A program made the position numbers and the translations under genes. From Priestia abyssalis (GTDB taxonomy: Bacteria; Bacillota; Bacilli; Bacillales; Bacillaceae_H): DNA of 64,000 nt. Below, in pieces: positions 52,521 to 61,659 of this stretch (its first letter is position 1; each line of letters opens with the position of its first letter). The notes beneath the pieces are model-generated. The model was not told the DNA's origin, made no database searches, and saw nothing but the letters and a program-made list of their open reading frames with translations. The DNA is taken from NCBI RefSeq assembly GCF_002019595.1, contig NZ_KV917369.1, forward strand, positions 3,364,624-3,428,623, read 5' to 3'.

Positions 52521-53798
52521 CAATCCTAACAATCTCGGAATAAACATGACCGAGTCTTCCCAGTAAGTCAGCACAAATAAAATAACTATACCCATGACCA
52601 AAAATGGCATGGTCGCTTTGACGAGCCGCTCAAACTTTACTTCCGCAATGGACGAGACGATGAATAGTCCCGTTCCGACCGGTGGCGTTAATAATCCGAT
52701 GGTCAAATTGATACAAATAATAACCCCGAAATGAATCGGGTCGATCTGAAAGGCCGTGACCAATGGCATTAATACCGGTGTCAAAATGATGAGTGCCGCA
52801 ATGCCGTCCAATACCATTCCAAGCAATAACAGCATAATATTGACCAGCAGTAAGAATACGAACGGATTTTCCGATAAGGAAAGCATGCCGTTTGCAATCA
52901 TCTGTGGAATTTGTTCAAATGCAATCATCCAGCCGAAAATATTGGCCATCGCAATCAAGAACGTTACGGTCGCTGTACTAATGACCGTGTTGACCAGAAT
53001 GGTCGGAAGTTCTTTCCATTTTAACTCTTTATACCAGAAAACGCCGATTAAAAAGGCGATGGCGCAGGCAATGGCCGCGGATTCCGTTGCCGTAAATACC
53101 CCGCTTAAAATACCGACGATGATGATAAATGGTACAAGAAGCGCCGGAAGGACATTGAGCATACTTTGTATGATTTCTTTTCCGGTTGCCCGCTCGCTTT
53201 TAGGGAAATTATGCTTATACCCTAAAAAGGCGATTAAGGAAATGAATCCCACCCCGTACATAATGCCGGGAACGATTCCTGCCATAAACAGCCCGCCGAT
53301 AGACGTACCTGAAAGCGTCCCGTAAATGATGAAAATCATGCTTGGCGGAATGATCGGTGCCACAATGGACGAAGCGAGGGTCAGTGCGGATGAAAACTCC
53401 TTATTGTACCCTTCCCGTTCCATTTCTGGTACCATGACTTTACTCATCATAGCAGCCTGGGCATTGGCAGATCCAAGAATGGATGCCAAAAACATATTGG
53501 AAACAATCGTTACATACGCCAATCCGCCGCGAACATGGCCGATCAGCACTTTCGTGAATTTTACGAGCCGTGTCGTAATTCCCCCGCCGTTCATCAGTTC
53601 ACCTGCAAGCATGAAAAGAGGGATGGCTAACAATCCAAAGTTTTCCAGTCCTGAAAATAAGCGCATCGGCGTTGATTCAAGCAGCATCGAATCCCCGACG
53701 AGCAAGAAATAGAGAATGGTCGTCATCCCAAGGACAAGCGAAATCGGAATTCCGATTAAAAGAAAAACAAAAAACATGAACACGACTAGGAATGTCAT
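52518..53798 (-). CDS. TRAP transporter, large membrane subunit (DctM type)
   Basis: 426 residues from the ATG at 53798, which overlaps the dctQ stop as ATGA; longer upstream reading frames are shadows. Twelve or so helices; GIPISLVLGMTTILYFLL at the start, GGITTRLVKFTKVLIGHVRGGLAYV, SIVAPIIPPSMIFIIYG and LTPPVGTGLFIVS near the end are family motifs. Together with DctQ and DctP it imports an organic acid using the Na+ or H+ gradient. Confidence 0.93.
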   Translation of the reverse strand: MTFLVVFMFFVFLLIGIPISLVLGMTTILYFLLVGDSMLLESTPMRLFSGLENFGLLAIPLFMLAGELMNGGGITTRLVKFTKVLIGHVRGGLAYVTIVSNMFLASILGSANAQAAMMSKVMVPEMEREGYNKEFSSALTLASSIVAPIIPPSMIFIIYGTLSGTSIGGLFMAGIVPGIMYGVGFISLIAFLGYKHNFPKSERATGKEIIQSMLNVLPALLVPFIIIVGILSGVFTATESAAIACAIAFLIGVFWYKELKWKELPTILVNTVISTATVTFLIAMANIFGWMIAFEQIPQMIANGMLSLSENPFVFLLLVNIMLLLLGMVLDGIAALIILTPVLMPLVTAFQIDPIHFGVIICINLTIGLLTPPVGTGLFIVSSIAEVKFERLVKATMPFLVMGIVILFVLTYWEDSVMFIPRLLGL

Positions 53799-54274
53799 TG
53801 TGCTGTCTCCTTTCGGAAAAGATCCAGAAGATTGGAGATAAGGTGAATGGCCGCACATGTCAGCCCAAGCGGCACAGCACTGTACGGAATCCACATCGGC
53901 AGCAGCATCGCACTGGACTTTTGGAAGGTAACACCCGGTGAAAAAATCCACTTATAAGTGAAGTAAAGCAAAATAACTAAAAACAAAAGCATAAAAATAT
54001 GACTGATTACAGCGAGCGCCTTTTGAACCTTTTCCGGCAAATAATCGGTGAGAATCGTAACAGAAGCCTGGGACTTATATTTAAGCCCCAAGCTGCCTCC
54101 AATAAAGCTGATCCAGATGAGCAAAAATACGGATACTTCCCCGGCCCAGGATAAGGGGGAGTTAAGGAAGTATCTAAATACCACTGCTACTGTGACAATG
54201 ACGGCCATCGAAAACATCAAAATAATCGCAAGATATTTCTCTATTTTCGAGATACCATTGCTTAACTGTTTCAT
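53795..54274 (-). CDS. TRAP transporter, small membrane subunit (DctQ type)
   Basis: 159 residues, four helices, with VVFRYFLNSPLSWAGEVSVFLLIWISFIGG as the DctQ signature. Lies between dctP (20 bp) and dctM (4-bp overlap). Pairs with DctM to form the transport channel. Confidence 0.92.
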   Translation of the reverse strand: MKQLSNGISKIEKYLAIILMFSMAVIVTVAVVFRYFLNSPLSWAGEVSVFLLIWISFIGGSLGLKYKSQASVTILTDYLPEKVQKALAVISHIFMLLFLVILLYFTYKWIFSPGVTFQKSSAMLLPMWIPYSAVPLGLTCAAIHLISNLLDLFRKETAQ

Positions 54275-54294
54275 GTGTTTCCCCCTTGTTCCGA

Positions 54295-55326
54295 TTATTG
54301 TCTTACAGAATCAATGAACTCTTGAATAAGCGGGTCTGTCGGGCCGTATTTCTTATCAAATTGCTCAATTTGACCTTTAAATTGATCGGCCTTCATTTCA
54401 TAAATGTTCATGCCGTTATCGCTTAACGTCTTTTTAAACTCTTCTTCTTGAGCGGATCTTGTCGTTACCGAATAATCAGCGGCTGCCGCTAACGCATCGC
54501 TTATGATTTGTTTATCCTCATCCGACATTCCTTCAAATGTTGCCTTATTGGCTAACGCGATAGCAGGCCATACCATGTGGTTTGTCACGGCTCCGTGTTT
54601 GACGACTTCGTAATATTTATTTGTGATCGCTGCATCAAGGTCCATATCCATGCCATCAATTACACCCGTTTGGACGGCAGCATATACCTCTGGAAGCGCC
54701 AATCCTTCCGGCGATGCACCTGTTGAGCGGTAGAAATCCTGCATCGGCGGGCTTGGAGTCACGCGAAGCTTCAGTCCCTTCATATCTTCCGGCTTTTTCA
54801 CTTCTTTATCTTTAAACAGCATGACGCGCTGTCCGGCAAATAAATAATCCAATCCAGTCAAGCCTTGCTGATCCAATGTCGCAAGAATCTTTTGGGCAAC
54901 TTCAGATTGACGGGCTTCATGCGCTTCTTCAAGGCTGTCAAACGCATATGGTGCAAACCATGCCGCGAAAGAAGGCGAGCGCGAACTCATATAGGCGGCA
55001 GTGATAAAGCCGAAATCAATGGAACCTGATTGAATTTGCTGAACCATATCCGCTTCTGAACCTAACTGGCTGTTCGGATAAATTTCTACCTTCATCCGTC
55101 CGTTGGAGCGCTTGTCCAGCTCTTCACCAAATTTCTCAGCCGCTAAATGCCACATATGGTTTGTCGGTGTAACGTGAGCCAATTTAAATGAATACGTTTT
55201 TTCTCCGCTCTCTCCGCCCCCGGATGAAGCCGGTTCTGTACTTGATTTCCCGCCTCCACAAGCTGCGGTGATGAAGACCATCATCATAACCGCCAATAAC
55301 GCAATACCCCGTTTCATGCTTTTCAT
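54295..55326 (-). CDS. TRAP transporter, substrate-binding lipoprotein (DctP type)
   Basis: 343 residues. Lipoprotein signal with Cys23 (VFITAAC), Gly/Ser linker, then the DctP fold: KLAHVTPTNHMWHLAAEKFGEEL, VEIYPNSQLGSEADMVQQIQSGSIDF and GLKLRVTPSPPMQDFYRSTGASP, with the substrate Arg in LKLRVTP. The adjacent aromatic genes suggest an aromatic carboxylate such as anthranilate as ligand, but family specificity cannot be read off. Confidence 0.93.
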   Translation of the reverse strand: MKSMKRGIALLAVMMMVFITAACGGGKSSTEPASSGGGESGEKTYSFKLAHVTPTNHMWHLAAEKFGEELDKRSNGRMKVEIYPNSQLGSEADMVQQIQSGSIDFGFITAAYMSSRSPSFAAWFAPYAFDSLEEAHEARQSEVAQKILATLDQQGLTGLDYLFAGQRVMLFKDKEVKKPEDMKGLKLRVTPSPPMQDFYRSTGASPEGLALPEVYAAVQTGVIDGMDMDLDAAITNKYYEVVKHGAVTNHMVWPAIALANKATFEGMSDEDKQIISDALAAAADYSVTTRSAQEEEFKKTLSDNGMNIYEMKADQFKGQIEQFDKKYGPTDPLIQEFIDSVRQ

Positions 55327-55372
55327 CGGATTGCCCCCTCTATCTTTTTTCTTTAATCTGAATATCTACTAA

Positions 55373-55528
55373 AGAGGTTGTTCAAAAAGTCCGGGAAAAA
55401 TGACCGTCGAATTTCGGCGTCAGCTTGTCTCTCCGCTACTCACGTATTAACAGCATACGCTCCGTTGCTCGTGACGGCGCTTCCTTGAACTTCTCGGTCC
55501 TTTTTGTCCTCCTTTTTGAACACACACT
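55373..55528. mobile_element. MITE-like element, copy 2
   Basis: Core 55379-55522, 144 bp, 142 of 144 identical to the copy at 36928. It lies between nbaC and dctP, so it interrupts what would otherwise be a continuous catabolic transcript. Whether the inserted inverted repeats terminate or attenuate read-through is unknown. The rest of the 328-bp gap shows nothing. Confidence 0.85.
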
Positions 55529-55654
55529 TAAACTTCAAAATCTGATTTTTATTTCATTTTTCTTATAGGCTGGACTATCTTCATACTGTTCCTTTTTGGT
55601 TGCAGCATCTTGAATGAACGAAAACTCATTTGATATGGAGACTTTTAATCCATA

Positions 55655-56200
55655 TCAAATGAGCTGCGGGTTCCACACGTCTACCTCTTCCGGCATGACA
55701 TGTCCGCAATTCTTGCATGTTCTTAATTCTTCACTGCCATTGAATTGTTCGATAGCGCCTTTTACTTGTGTTTCAATGTTCGTTAACTGAACCGTCACGC
55801 GGTGCATTTCCTTATCGCAGTGATCGCAGAACCAAACGAAATCTTCCAGCTCGCCCTCCGCTCTTTTACGCTCGATGACGATGCCGTATGTGTCCTCTAC
55901 ACGATGCGGCGAGTGCGGAACATTGGCAGGAAGCATGAACACTTCTCCTTCACGTACCGTCACGACTTCACGTTCACCATTTTCGTTAATGCACTCTACA
56001 TAGCAATCCCCTTTTACTTGATAGAAAAACTCATCTGATGGATCGACATGAAAATCTCTGCGGCGGTTTGGTCCGCCAAGCAGCATGGCGATAAATTCGG
56101 AATCCTCCCATAAAACCTTGTTATTGACCGGCGGCTTTAATAAGTGTTTATTATCCTCAATTACCTTCTTTAAATTGAATGCTCTTTTGTGTAGTGCCAT
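55655..56200 (-). CDS. nbaC: 3-hydroxyanthranilate 3,4-dioxygenase
   Basis: 181-residue cupin. Iron ligands are expected at His51, Glu57 (RRDFHVDPSDEFFYQ) and His96 (LPANVPHSPHR). The bacterial-type C-terminal rubredoxin-like site is present as FCDHC (125, 128) and TCKNC (162, 165). The enzyme opens 3-hydroxyanthranilate to 2-amino-3-carboxymuconate semialdehyde, which spontaneously gives quinolinate or enters meta-cleavage catabolism. It lies behind two IclR-type palindromes and next to an HpaB-type hydroxylase and a TRAP transporter, so catabolism of anthranilate or tryptophan is more likely than NAD synthesis. Length and motifs are complete. Confidence 0.93.
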   Translation of the reverse strand: MALHKRAFNLKKVIEDNKHLLKPPVNNKVLWEDSEFIAMLLGGPNRRRDFHVDPSDEFFYQVKGDCYVECINENGEREVVTVREGEVFMLPANVPHSPHRVEDTYGIVIERKRAEGELEDFVWFCDHCDKEMHRVTVQLTNIETQVKGAIEQFNGSEELRTCKNCGHVMPEEVDVWNPQLI

Positions 56201-56226
56201 TTTTTCTCCTCCTCAAATTAATTAAT

Positions 56227-56239
56227 TGACACGATGTCA
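56227..56239 (-). promoter_or_regulatory. IclR-type operator 1
   Basis: TGACACGATGTCA, inverted repeat TGACA-N3-TGTCA upstream of nbaC. Confidence 0.65.
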
Positions 56240-56260
56240 TGTTAGAGCCGTAAAATTAAT

Positions 56261-56273
56261 TGACATTATGTCA
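56261..56273 (-). promoter_or_regulatory. IclR-type operator 2
   Basis: TGACATTATGTCA. Same half-sites as operator 1, 34 bp apart centre to centre, and both follow the same TTAATTGACA context. Between the iclR stop and nbaC. Confidence 0.7.
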
Positions 56274-56284
56274 TGTAAGCGCTG

Positions 56285-57034
56285 TCAAATTGCATTAATA
56301 TAACCCAATTCCTTCGAAATCAACTGGGCGGTCTTCACCACATGTTGAATAATTTCTTGACGCTGGTGCCCTTGCATATAAGAGACGGGACCCACCATGT
56401 TTAACGCGGCAATCGTTTGGCCTGTATAAGATTGAATCGGTGCGGCAATCCCGTATAACCCTAGTTCGTTCTCATTATTACTGATGGAATATCCCGCTTT
56501 TCGGATTGCCTCTAATTCCTTTTTCAGCTTTTCCACACATGTAATCGTGTTCGGAGCACGCTGCAGCAGCCCTTTCGCAATAGTCGGCTGAATAAAGGAT
56601 GGATTAAAAGACAGTAATACTTTCCCTGTACTCGTGCAATAAGCCGGTTTTCGCGCCCCGATATAAGTCGGGACCGGGACAGATTCTTTGGATGCGACCC
56701 TTAAAACGAATCGGACTTCCCCCGCATCAAACATCCCAATGTGAACCGTTCCGTTATATTTGCGTACTAACTCCTCCACAAGCGGAATGGCTTCGCTGTA
56801 AATATCTTGTTGATGCATCACATGATTGCTCCACTCAAGCAACTTCCACCCAAGCCTGTATTTTTTGCGGCTATCTTGAATCAATATGCCTTCTTGACAA
56901 AGCGTACGAACAAAATGGTGGACGGAACTCACATTCATTCCCAGCTTCTCTGCAATTTCCTGATTTCCTAACACCGGTTCATCAGCGGTAAAGCAATCAA
57001 GAATTTGAGCAATTTTACGAACAGAGGATATCAA
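56285..57034 (-). CDS. IclR-family transcriptional regulator
   Basis: 249 residues from the TTG at 57034, preceded by AAAGGAGG at 8 nt; longer N-terminal readings have no binding site. Winged helix VLGNQEIAEKLGMNVSSVHHFVRTL, then the IclR effector domain with VHIGMFDAGEVRFVLRVASKE, YCTSTGKVLLSF and GLYGIAAPIQSYTGQTIAALNMVGP. Placed between the HpaB-type gene and nbaC and likely binds the TGACA-N3-TGTCA sites to respond to an aromatic intermediate. Confidence 0.9.
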   Translation of the reverse strand: MISSVRKIAQILDCFTADEPVLGNQEIAEKLGMNVSSVHHFVRTLCQEGILIQDSRKKYRLGWKLLEWSNHVMHQQDIYSEAIPLVEELVRKYNGTVHIGMFDAGEVRFVLRVASKESVPVPTYIGARKPAYCTSTGKVLLSFNPSFIQPTIAKGLLQRAPNTITCVEKLKKELEAIRKAGYSISNNENELGLYGIAAPIQSYTGQTIAALNMVGPVSYMQGHQRQEIIQHVVKTAQLISKELGYINAI

Positions 57035-57141
57035 GTCTTTAGCCTCCTTTGCCAACCCTTCATTTTTTACTATTCCGAATAAGAGATTTCTACAGCTCTT
57101 TTGCAAATCCTTTTTGTTTCATAACTAAAATTATCTTTTCT

Positions 57142-58617
57142 CTAAATGGATTTATTTTCTACTTTGTTTTCCGCATTCAGTGCTTCATCGACCATTGGGA
57201 ACGAATGAGTTTGTTTATATTGATTATAAAAGATAGCCCGCTTACGAATCGGGTCTCCCGTGTAATAACGTTCATATTGCAATAAACGCTGTCCGAATGC
57301 TTCTCCGCATAAATCCCAGGCCAATTTGAACAGGCGAACGCGTTCTTCTCCGGAAATCCCTGCGCGTCCCGCATAATATTTATCGAAATCAGCGCAAAGC
57401 TCCGGATTGTCAAAATCGGCACCTGTCGGCGACATAAGCAATCCGCCTGCACCAATGGTTTGCAGTACTTCAATCGCACGCGGATACATTTTCGGCAGCA
57501 TGCCGCGGATCGTTTCAAGCGGAAACGGTGCCGGTCTCACTTCCCCGCTGCTTGTCGTTTCATATTCATATTCCGCCACACGCAGCAACGCACGAATCGT
57601 CTCGACGGATTGAACGAGTTCCCCGAGTTCGTGCTGTACATTCAAATACGTGTCGACACCGATTGAATCAGCAAGCCGGCAAGCAACCTCTGTTGCAAAT
57701 GCGAGCTTCACCCATCCTCTTACCCCCGATTGATGAGCAGGCTGCTGGGCAATGCCTGTTTTCGGATAAAGAAGGTTTGCCGCTTCAACATTGTTATACA
57801 AGAACACACGATCCCACGGTACAATGACATCGTTAAACACCAAGACCGCATCCATTTCTTCAAATCTTGATGCAAGCGGGTGATCAAATAAGGAACGTGT
57901 ACCGTCCTGCATCGGTTCACGGCATAAAATCCTTAGACCCGGTGTATCGATCGGTAAGGCAAACGCCAGTGCATATCGTTCATCGCCAGGCTGGAAGCCA
58001 GGGAAGGAATACACGATGACTTCATCTGTAATAGGTGCCAGCGTAGCGAGCATTTTCGCTCCTCTTACAACGAGCCCTTCCGGTGTTTCCTCTACTGTGC
58101 CCAAATGTGTAAACATATCGTTTTGTTCATGAGAGGCTTTGCTTCGATCATTTTGCGGATTGATGATGGCATGAGTTAAAAATAAGTCATGGTCACGAAT
58201 ATGACGGTAGTAATTGCGAATATTTTTCGACCACTCCGGATTGTATTTATCCAAGAACCATGAGTTGCTCGCCATCGATGTGACGACGACATTTAAAAAA
58301 TCAGGCGTTCTTCCCATAAGGCCGAACGTGGCTCTTGCATATGCTTCAAACAACTCGCTGCGCGCTTTTAAATCTTCTTCTGATTTCGGTACTAAAAAAG
58401 CATTGTTGACGCGTTCACCATTTTCTTCGCAAATATGGGTAATTTTATCTTGATATTTCGGATCATGCTGCATATCATACAGCTTGGCAATTTCCTGAAT
58501 CGGCTGTTTAAAAACAGGCTCGTTCACTAAATCGGTAATCAGTTTTCCTCCAAGCCACACTTCCGGCTTCCGAGATTTTAAGGCATTGATGTACTGTTCC
58601 CCTGTGCGAATCCCCAT
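57142..58617 (-). CDS. HpaB-family flavin-dependent aromatic monooxygenase, oxygenase component (candidate anthranilate 3-monooxygenase)
   Basis: 491 residues. The 4-hydroxyphenylacetate 3-monooxygenase family plan is clear: [24 protein letters not shown] at the start, [43 protein letters not shown], and [16 protein letters not shown]. It uses FADH2 from a separate reductase, which is not in this window. HpaB itself hydroxylates 4-hydroxyphenylacetate, but in this context with 3-hydroxyanthranilate dioxygenase the substrate is more probably anthranilate; I recall a comparable HpaB-type anthranilate hydroxylase from thermophilic Geobacillus. Start ATG with GGGGGAA upstream. Confidence 0.88.
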   Translation of the reverse strand: MGIRTGEQYINALKSRKPEVWLGGKLITDLVNEPVFKQPIQEIAKLYDMQHDPKYQDKITHICEENGERVNNAFLVPKSEEDLKARSELFEAYARATFGLMGRTPDFLNVVVTSMASNSWFLDKYNPEWSKNIRNYYRHIRDHDLFLTHAIINPQNDRSKASHEQNDMFTHLGTVEETPEGLVVRGAKMLATLAPITDEVIVYSFPGFQPGDERYALAFALPIDTPGLRILCREPMQDGTRSLFDHPLASRFEEMDAVLVFNDVIVPWDRVFLYNNVEAANLLYPKTGIAQQPAHQSGVRGWVKLAFATEVACRLADSIGVDTYLNVQHELGELVQSVETIRALLRVAEYEYETTSSGEVRPAPFPLETIRGMLPKMYPRAIEVLQTIGAGGLLMSPTGADFDNPELCADFDKYYAGRAGISGEERVRLFKLAWDLCGEAFGQRLLQYERYYTGDPIRKRAIFYNQYKQTHSFPMVDEALNAENKVENKSI

Positions 58618-58872
58618 GGCAATTCCCCCTATCCTCTTTCATTCGTTTATTTTGTACTTCATTGTACGTGTAGTCGTCCTTTTCCAAGTTGACACACACT
58701 TGGGGCGAAATACCTAACAAACTCCGCTTGGTATTCGCACATTCAGACTTTTTAATCACCTCCGAGTAAAACTTATTTTTACTATAAATAAATAGAAAAT
58801 TCCAAACTATTTAAAATTTCACTATTTGAAATTATAAAGATTTTTTTAAAAAAAATTTGACATGAGATGAAA
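58618..58872. other. Leader/promoter region of the HpaB-type gene
   Basis: AT-rich. CCAAGT..ACTTGG arms at 58684-58703 enclose TGACACAC, which contains one TGACA half-site like those before nbaC, so IclR might also act here. No gene. Confidence 0.4.
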
Positions 58873-58922
58873 AAAGGCAAAATCCAAAAAGCCGGCAGGT
58901 GACTTTTTAGACTTTGCCTTCC
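58873..58922 (-). terminator. Terminator after the PHP phosphatase
   Basis: AAGGCAAAATCCAAAAAG and CTTTTTAGACTTTGCCTT arms, imperfect, with T-rich minus-strand tail. Confidence 0.78.
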
Positions 58923-58932
58923 CTTTTCTATT

Positions 58933-59760
58933 TCACAGCTTGGTCATATACCTTTTCTTTTGAATAAAATAAGCCCATTCTTTAAATCCGATTTCCTTTA
59001 AGCGCTGTTGGACAAGCTCGAATTCATCACCGACACGGTCAGGAGTATGGGCATCTGATCCGAATGTCACTTTTACGCCATGAAAGAGCGCTCTTTCCAA
59101 AATTTCGTCAGCCGGATACCAGCCGCCGCAATCTTTTGTTTTTCCGGATGTATTGATTTCGATGGCAATATCATGTTCCGCGATGATTTTAAGCGTCTGC
59201 TCCACTACTTTCGTTTCGATGGACGAAAATTCAGGGTAAAATCCTTTCATTGCATCAATATGACCGAGAATTTGAAACATGCCGCTCCGGGCTGATTGTT
59301 CGATCAGCTCATAATATCTCTCTTTCGTCTGCATTTTTTGTTCCTTTGTCAGCCCTTCCCACCGGCCCTTTTTAAAAATGCTGACGTCATCCACATAATG
59401 GACAGAGCCGATCATATAATCAAACGGATATACATTCAGTTGTTCACGGTAAATGTCTATGTATTGGGGATAGAAATCACTTTCGATTCCAAGCAGCACT
59501 TGAATTTCTCCGCTATATTTTTCTTTTAACCGCAGCACCTCGTTCACGTAGTTCACCAGCTCGCTTTTCGCCATGGCAATAGTGGGATAGAGCTGGTCTT
59601 CTTCGCTGTAAAAATACGGAGAGTGATCAGCAATGCCGATGAAATCCAATCCCTTTTCAACTGCAGCCTTTATATAATGTTCAATGGTTCCAACGGCATG
59701 TCCACATCGCTCATGATGGGTGTGAAAATCGAATTTAACGGGTTTGTTTACACCATTCAT
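58933..59760 (-). CDS. hisJ: PHP-family histidinol-phosphatase
   Basis: 275 residues. PHP metal-binding motifs: DFHTHHERCGHA, GIADHSP, GIESDFYPQY, IGSVHYVDD, GHIDAMK and FGSDAHTPDRVG. The length and motif order match the Gram-positive histidinol-phosphate phosphatase that completes histidine synthesis. It is away from any his operon, as in B. subtilis. A phosphoesterase of other specificity is possible but less likely. Confidence 0.85.
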   Translation of the reverse strand: MNGVNKPVKFDFHTHHERCGHAVGTIEHYIKAAVEKGLDFIGIADHSPYFYSEEDQLYPTIAMAKSELVNYVNEVLRLKEKYSGEIQVLLGIESDFYPQYIDIYREQLNVYPFDYMIGSVHYVDDVSIFKKGRWEGLTKEQKMQTKERYYELIEQSARSGMFQILGHIDAMKGFYPEFSSIETKVVEQTLKIIAEHDIAIEINTSGKTKDCGGWYPADEILERALFHGVKVTFGSDAHTPDRVGDEFELVQQRLKEIGFKEWAYFIQKKRYMTKL

Positions 59761-59859
59761 CCACTCAACCCCTTTTTAACAGATATTGATATATATTATT
59801 CTATATAGTCAACGTCTATTCAAGGACTACAGCTCTGTGTTCATCGTTCATTGAGAAAA

Positions 59860-59893
59860 AAGAAAGCTCTGCTCCCCTTCATTCACAGCTTTC
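59860..59893 (-). terminator. Hairpin after the 73-residue ORF
   Basis: AGAAAGCTCTG and CAGCTTTCT arms with imperfect pairing. Confidence 0.5.
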
Positions 59894-59908
59894 TGGCAGG
59901 ATCATCAA

Positions 59909-60130
59909 TTATTCAAGTATTTCCCCTTTCTTATAGTTTTCCATGAATGCATCTACCGTTTCTTCCAACGCACCATCCGCTGCCGGTACTTGAACAATGA
60001 TTTCATTGCGGTCTCTCACCGGAACGACTTTGACATGTTCACAGCGGTTGATTTCAAGTTGCAGCTTCAAATCCTCTGCAAGGCTCTCGGCTTGAAATTG
60101 ATCATGAAGCAAAAATCTTAAATTTTTCAT
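59909..60130 (-). CDS. 73-residue soluble protein of unknown function
   Basis: From the ATG at 60130 (AAAGGGTGG 7 nt upstream); longer readings are unsupported. Starts MKNLRFLLHDQFQAESLAED, followed by a beta-alpha pattern (CEHVKVVPVRDRNEIIVQV). No known family. Probably small ferredoxin-like fold; single gene. Confidence 0.65.
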   Translation of the reverse strand: MKNLRFLLHDQFQAESLAEDLKLQLEINRCEHVKVVPVRDRNEIIVQVPAADGALEETVDAFMENYKKGEILE

Positions 60131-60368
60131 GGAGTTCCACCCTTTCAACTTAGTTAATGAACTGATAATACAAACCTCCATTAGCTTTTCCCTATTTCCT
60201 TTTTAATATATAAAGAAAAGGCCCATTTGGTTGTCATATGTTTGAAAACACCTTTATAATAAATATATTGCCATTTATCCGCCGCAATGTAAATTTTCAC
60301 CAATGGGTCATTAATGAGGGATAAAACTGGATGTTCCACTATCTTTATGTACGAAAAGGAGTTTTTTC

Positions 60369-61406
60369 ATGTCAGTGAACGAAGATTTAAATAATAAACC
60401 TGCCATTAACGTATCCGGCATTCGTTTTAAATGGGATATGGAAAATGGGGTGTTTGATTTTGAAGGCGATGATGCCGTCCTCTTTTGGATTTCATCTGCC
60501 ATGAAAACATTTTTTGATACGATTGAAGAAGTATCGGGAGATGATGCGGCAGGCGTCGTGTTAGAAACAACGGGCTTTCGTCAAGGATCCGTTGTCAGCG
60601 AGTTTTTCAGTAATTCACATTTAAGCGTTCAAGAAATCGCTGATCTTATTCCTATCATCTATGCTTCTGCCGGCTGGGGAAAAATCAGATTTCAAGAAAT
60701 TTGCGAAGAAAATAAGACGGCTGTCGTTTACCTTCAAGACAGTTGGGAGTATAAAATTAATAAAGCCCAGGGCAAAAAAACGCACGGGTCCTTTCTGCCT
60801 GGTCATTTTGCCGGCATCTTAACAGGGGTGTTTGGGACAAACGTGTGGTATGAAGTGAAAAAAAGCCAAATAGAAGGCGATGAATATTGTGAGTATCACT
60901 ATTTTCCTTCCACGATTACAGTCACGAATAACATTCACGACCTTGCGAGAAGAAAAGAATCGGCAGAAATACAAAAGCTCGAGTCGCTTGTGGCTGAACG
61001 AACGAAAGAATTGCGTGATCTTGTGAAAGAAATCTCTTCACCAATCATTCCAGTACTGGAGGAAATTGTCGTCGTGCCTTTAGTAGGAAAGTACGATGAA
61101 ACACGATCGGAAGAATTGATTGAAAAAACGCTGAATAATCTTCCGGTATATAAAGCGCGTTATCTCTTGTTGGACTTAACGGCCTTGGATATACATATTA
61201 GCAATTACACGATTACCTTTATCGAGAAACTCGGGTCCGCGGCTTCTCTTATCGGGACAGAGACCATCTTAGTCGGTATATCCCCGGAGCTTGGAACGGC
61301 GATTTCTGAATCAGAGCTTAACTTTTCAAAGTTCAACTGTTTCCAAACGTTACAGCATGGCATTTATTTCGCTCTCGCGCAAAGAGGACGCAAAATTGTA
61401 GGATGA
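60369..61406 (+). CDS. V4R-STAS sensor protein (stressosome RsbR-like output)
   Basis: 345 residues from the ATG 8 nt after AAGGAG. N-terminal segment, then a V4R (4-vinyl reductase) domain at about 60-190 (GVVLETTGFRQGSVVSEFF; GDEYCEYHYFPSTITV, with no Cys-rich metal set beyond the usual), a coiled coil at about 193-220 (ESAEIQKLESLVAERTKEL) and a STAS domain at about 225-340 with LLLDLTALDIHIS, where Thr could be the phosphoacceptor as in RsbR. V4R domains bind small hydrophobic molecules, so it may signal to sigma-B or a similar switch. No rsb genes adjoin. Confidence 0.85.
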   Translation: MSVNEDLNNKPAINVSGIRFKWDMENGVFDFEGDDAVLFWISSAMKTFFDTIEEVSGDDAAGVVLETTGFRQGSVVSEFFSNSHLSVQEIADLIPIIYASAGWGKIRFQEICEENKTAVVYLQDSWEYKINKAQGKKTHGSFLPGHFAGILTGVFGTNVWYEVKKSQIEGDEYCEYHYFPSTITVTNNIHDLARRKESAEIQKLESLVAERTKELRDLVKEISSPIIPVLEEIVVVPLVGKYDETRSEELIEKTLNNLPVYKARYLLLDLTALDIHISNYTITFIEKLGSAASLIGTETILVGISPELGTAISESELNFSKFNCFQTLQHGIYFALAQRGRKIVG

Positions 61407-61449
61407 GAGGATGAGCCAAATGGGCTTTGCCCATTTGGCTCATCCTCTC
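61407..61449 (+). terminator. Terminator of the V4R-STAS gene
   Basis: GAGGATGAGCCAAATGGGC and GCCCATTTGGCTCATCCTC, a perfect 19-bp stem with TTT loop. Confidence 0.85.
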
Positions 61450-61659
61450 GAAAGGCCCCGTCATAAAAAGCGAAGATCTTCCTAGTCGCGAGCAAAAGCG
61501 ACGCCAGTTCGATGTCATGTGCATGAAACAGGGCGGCGATGGAGTGGCGAACCCTGCTTTCAAACTGTTATTTCGCTTCGAACTCCAAAGCGGCTGCCTT
61601 CCAATCCGACAGCCGCTTTCTTTTCATTTCATCTGACACCCACGTCTTTACTGGTAACT
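61450..61659 (-). terminator. Intergenic stretch with terminator for the YsnF-like gene
   Basis: Holds a hairpin AAAGCGGCTG/CAGCCGCTTT at 61589-61620. The remainder is not recognised; a GC-rich stretch near 61485-61560 may be a decayed coding piece. Confidence 0.5.

Noticed and set aside
52518..53951. Longer 477-residue version of the TRAP large permease
   Set aside because: The extra N-terminus is the shadow of dctQ in another frame; the ATG overlapping the dctQ stop fits family length.
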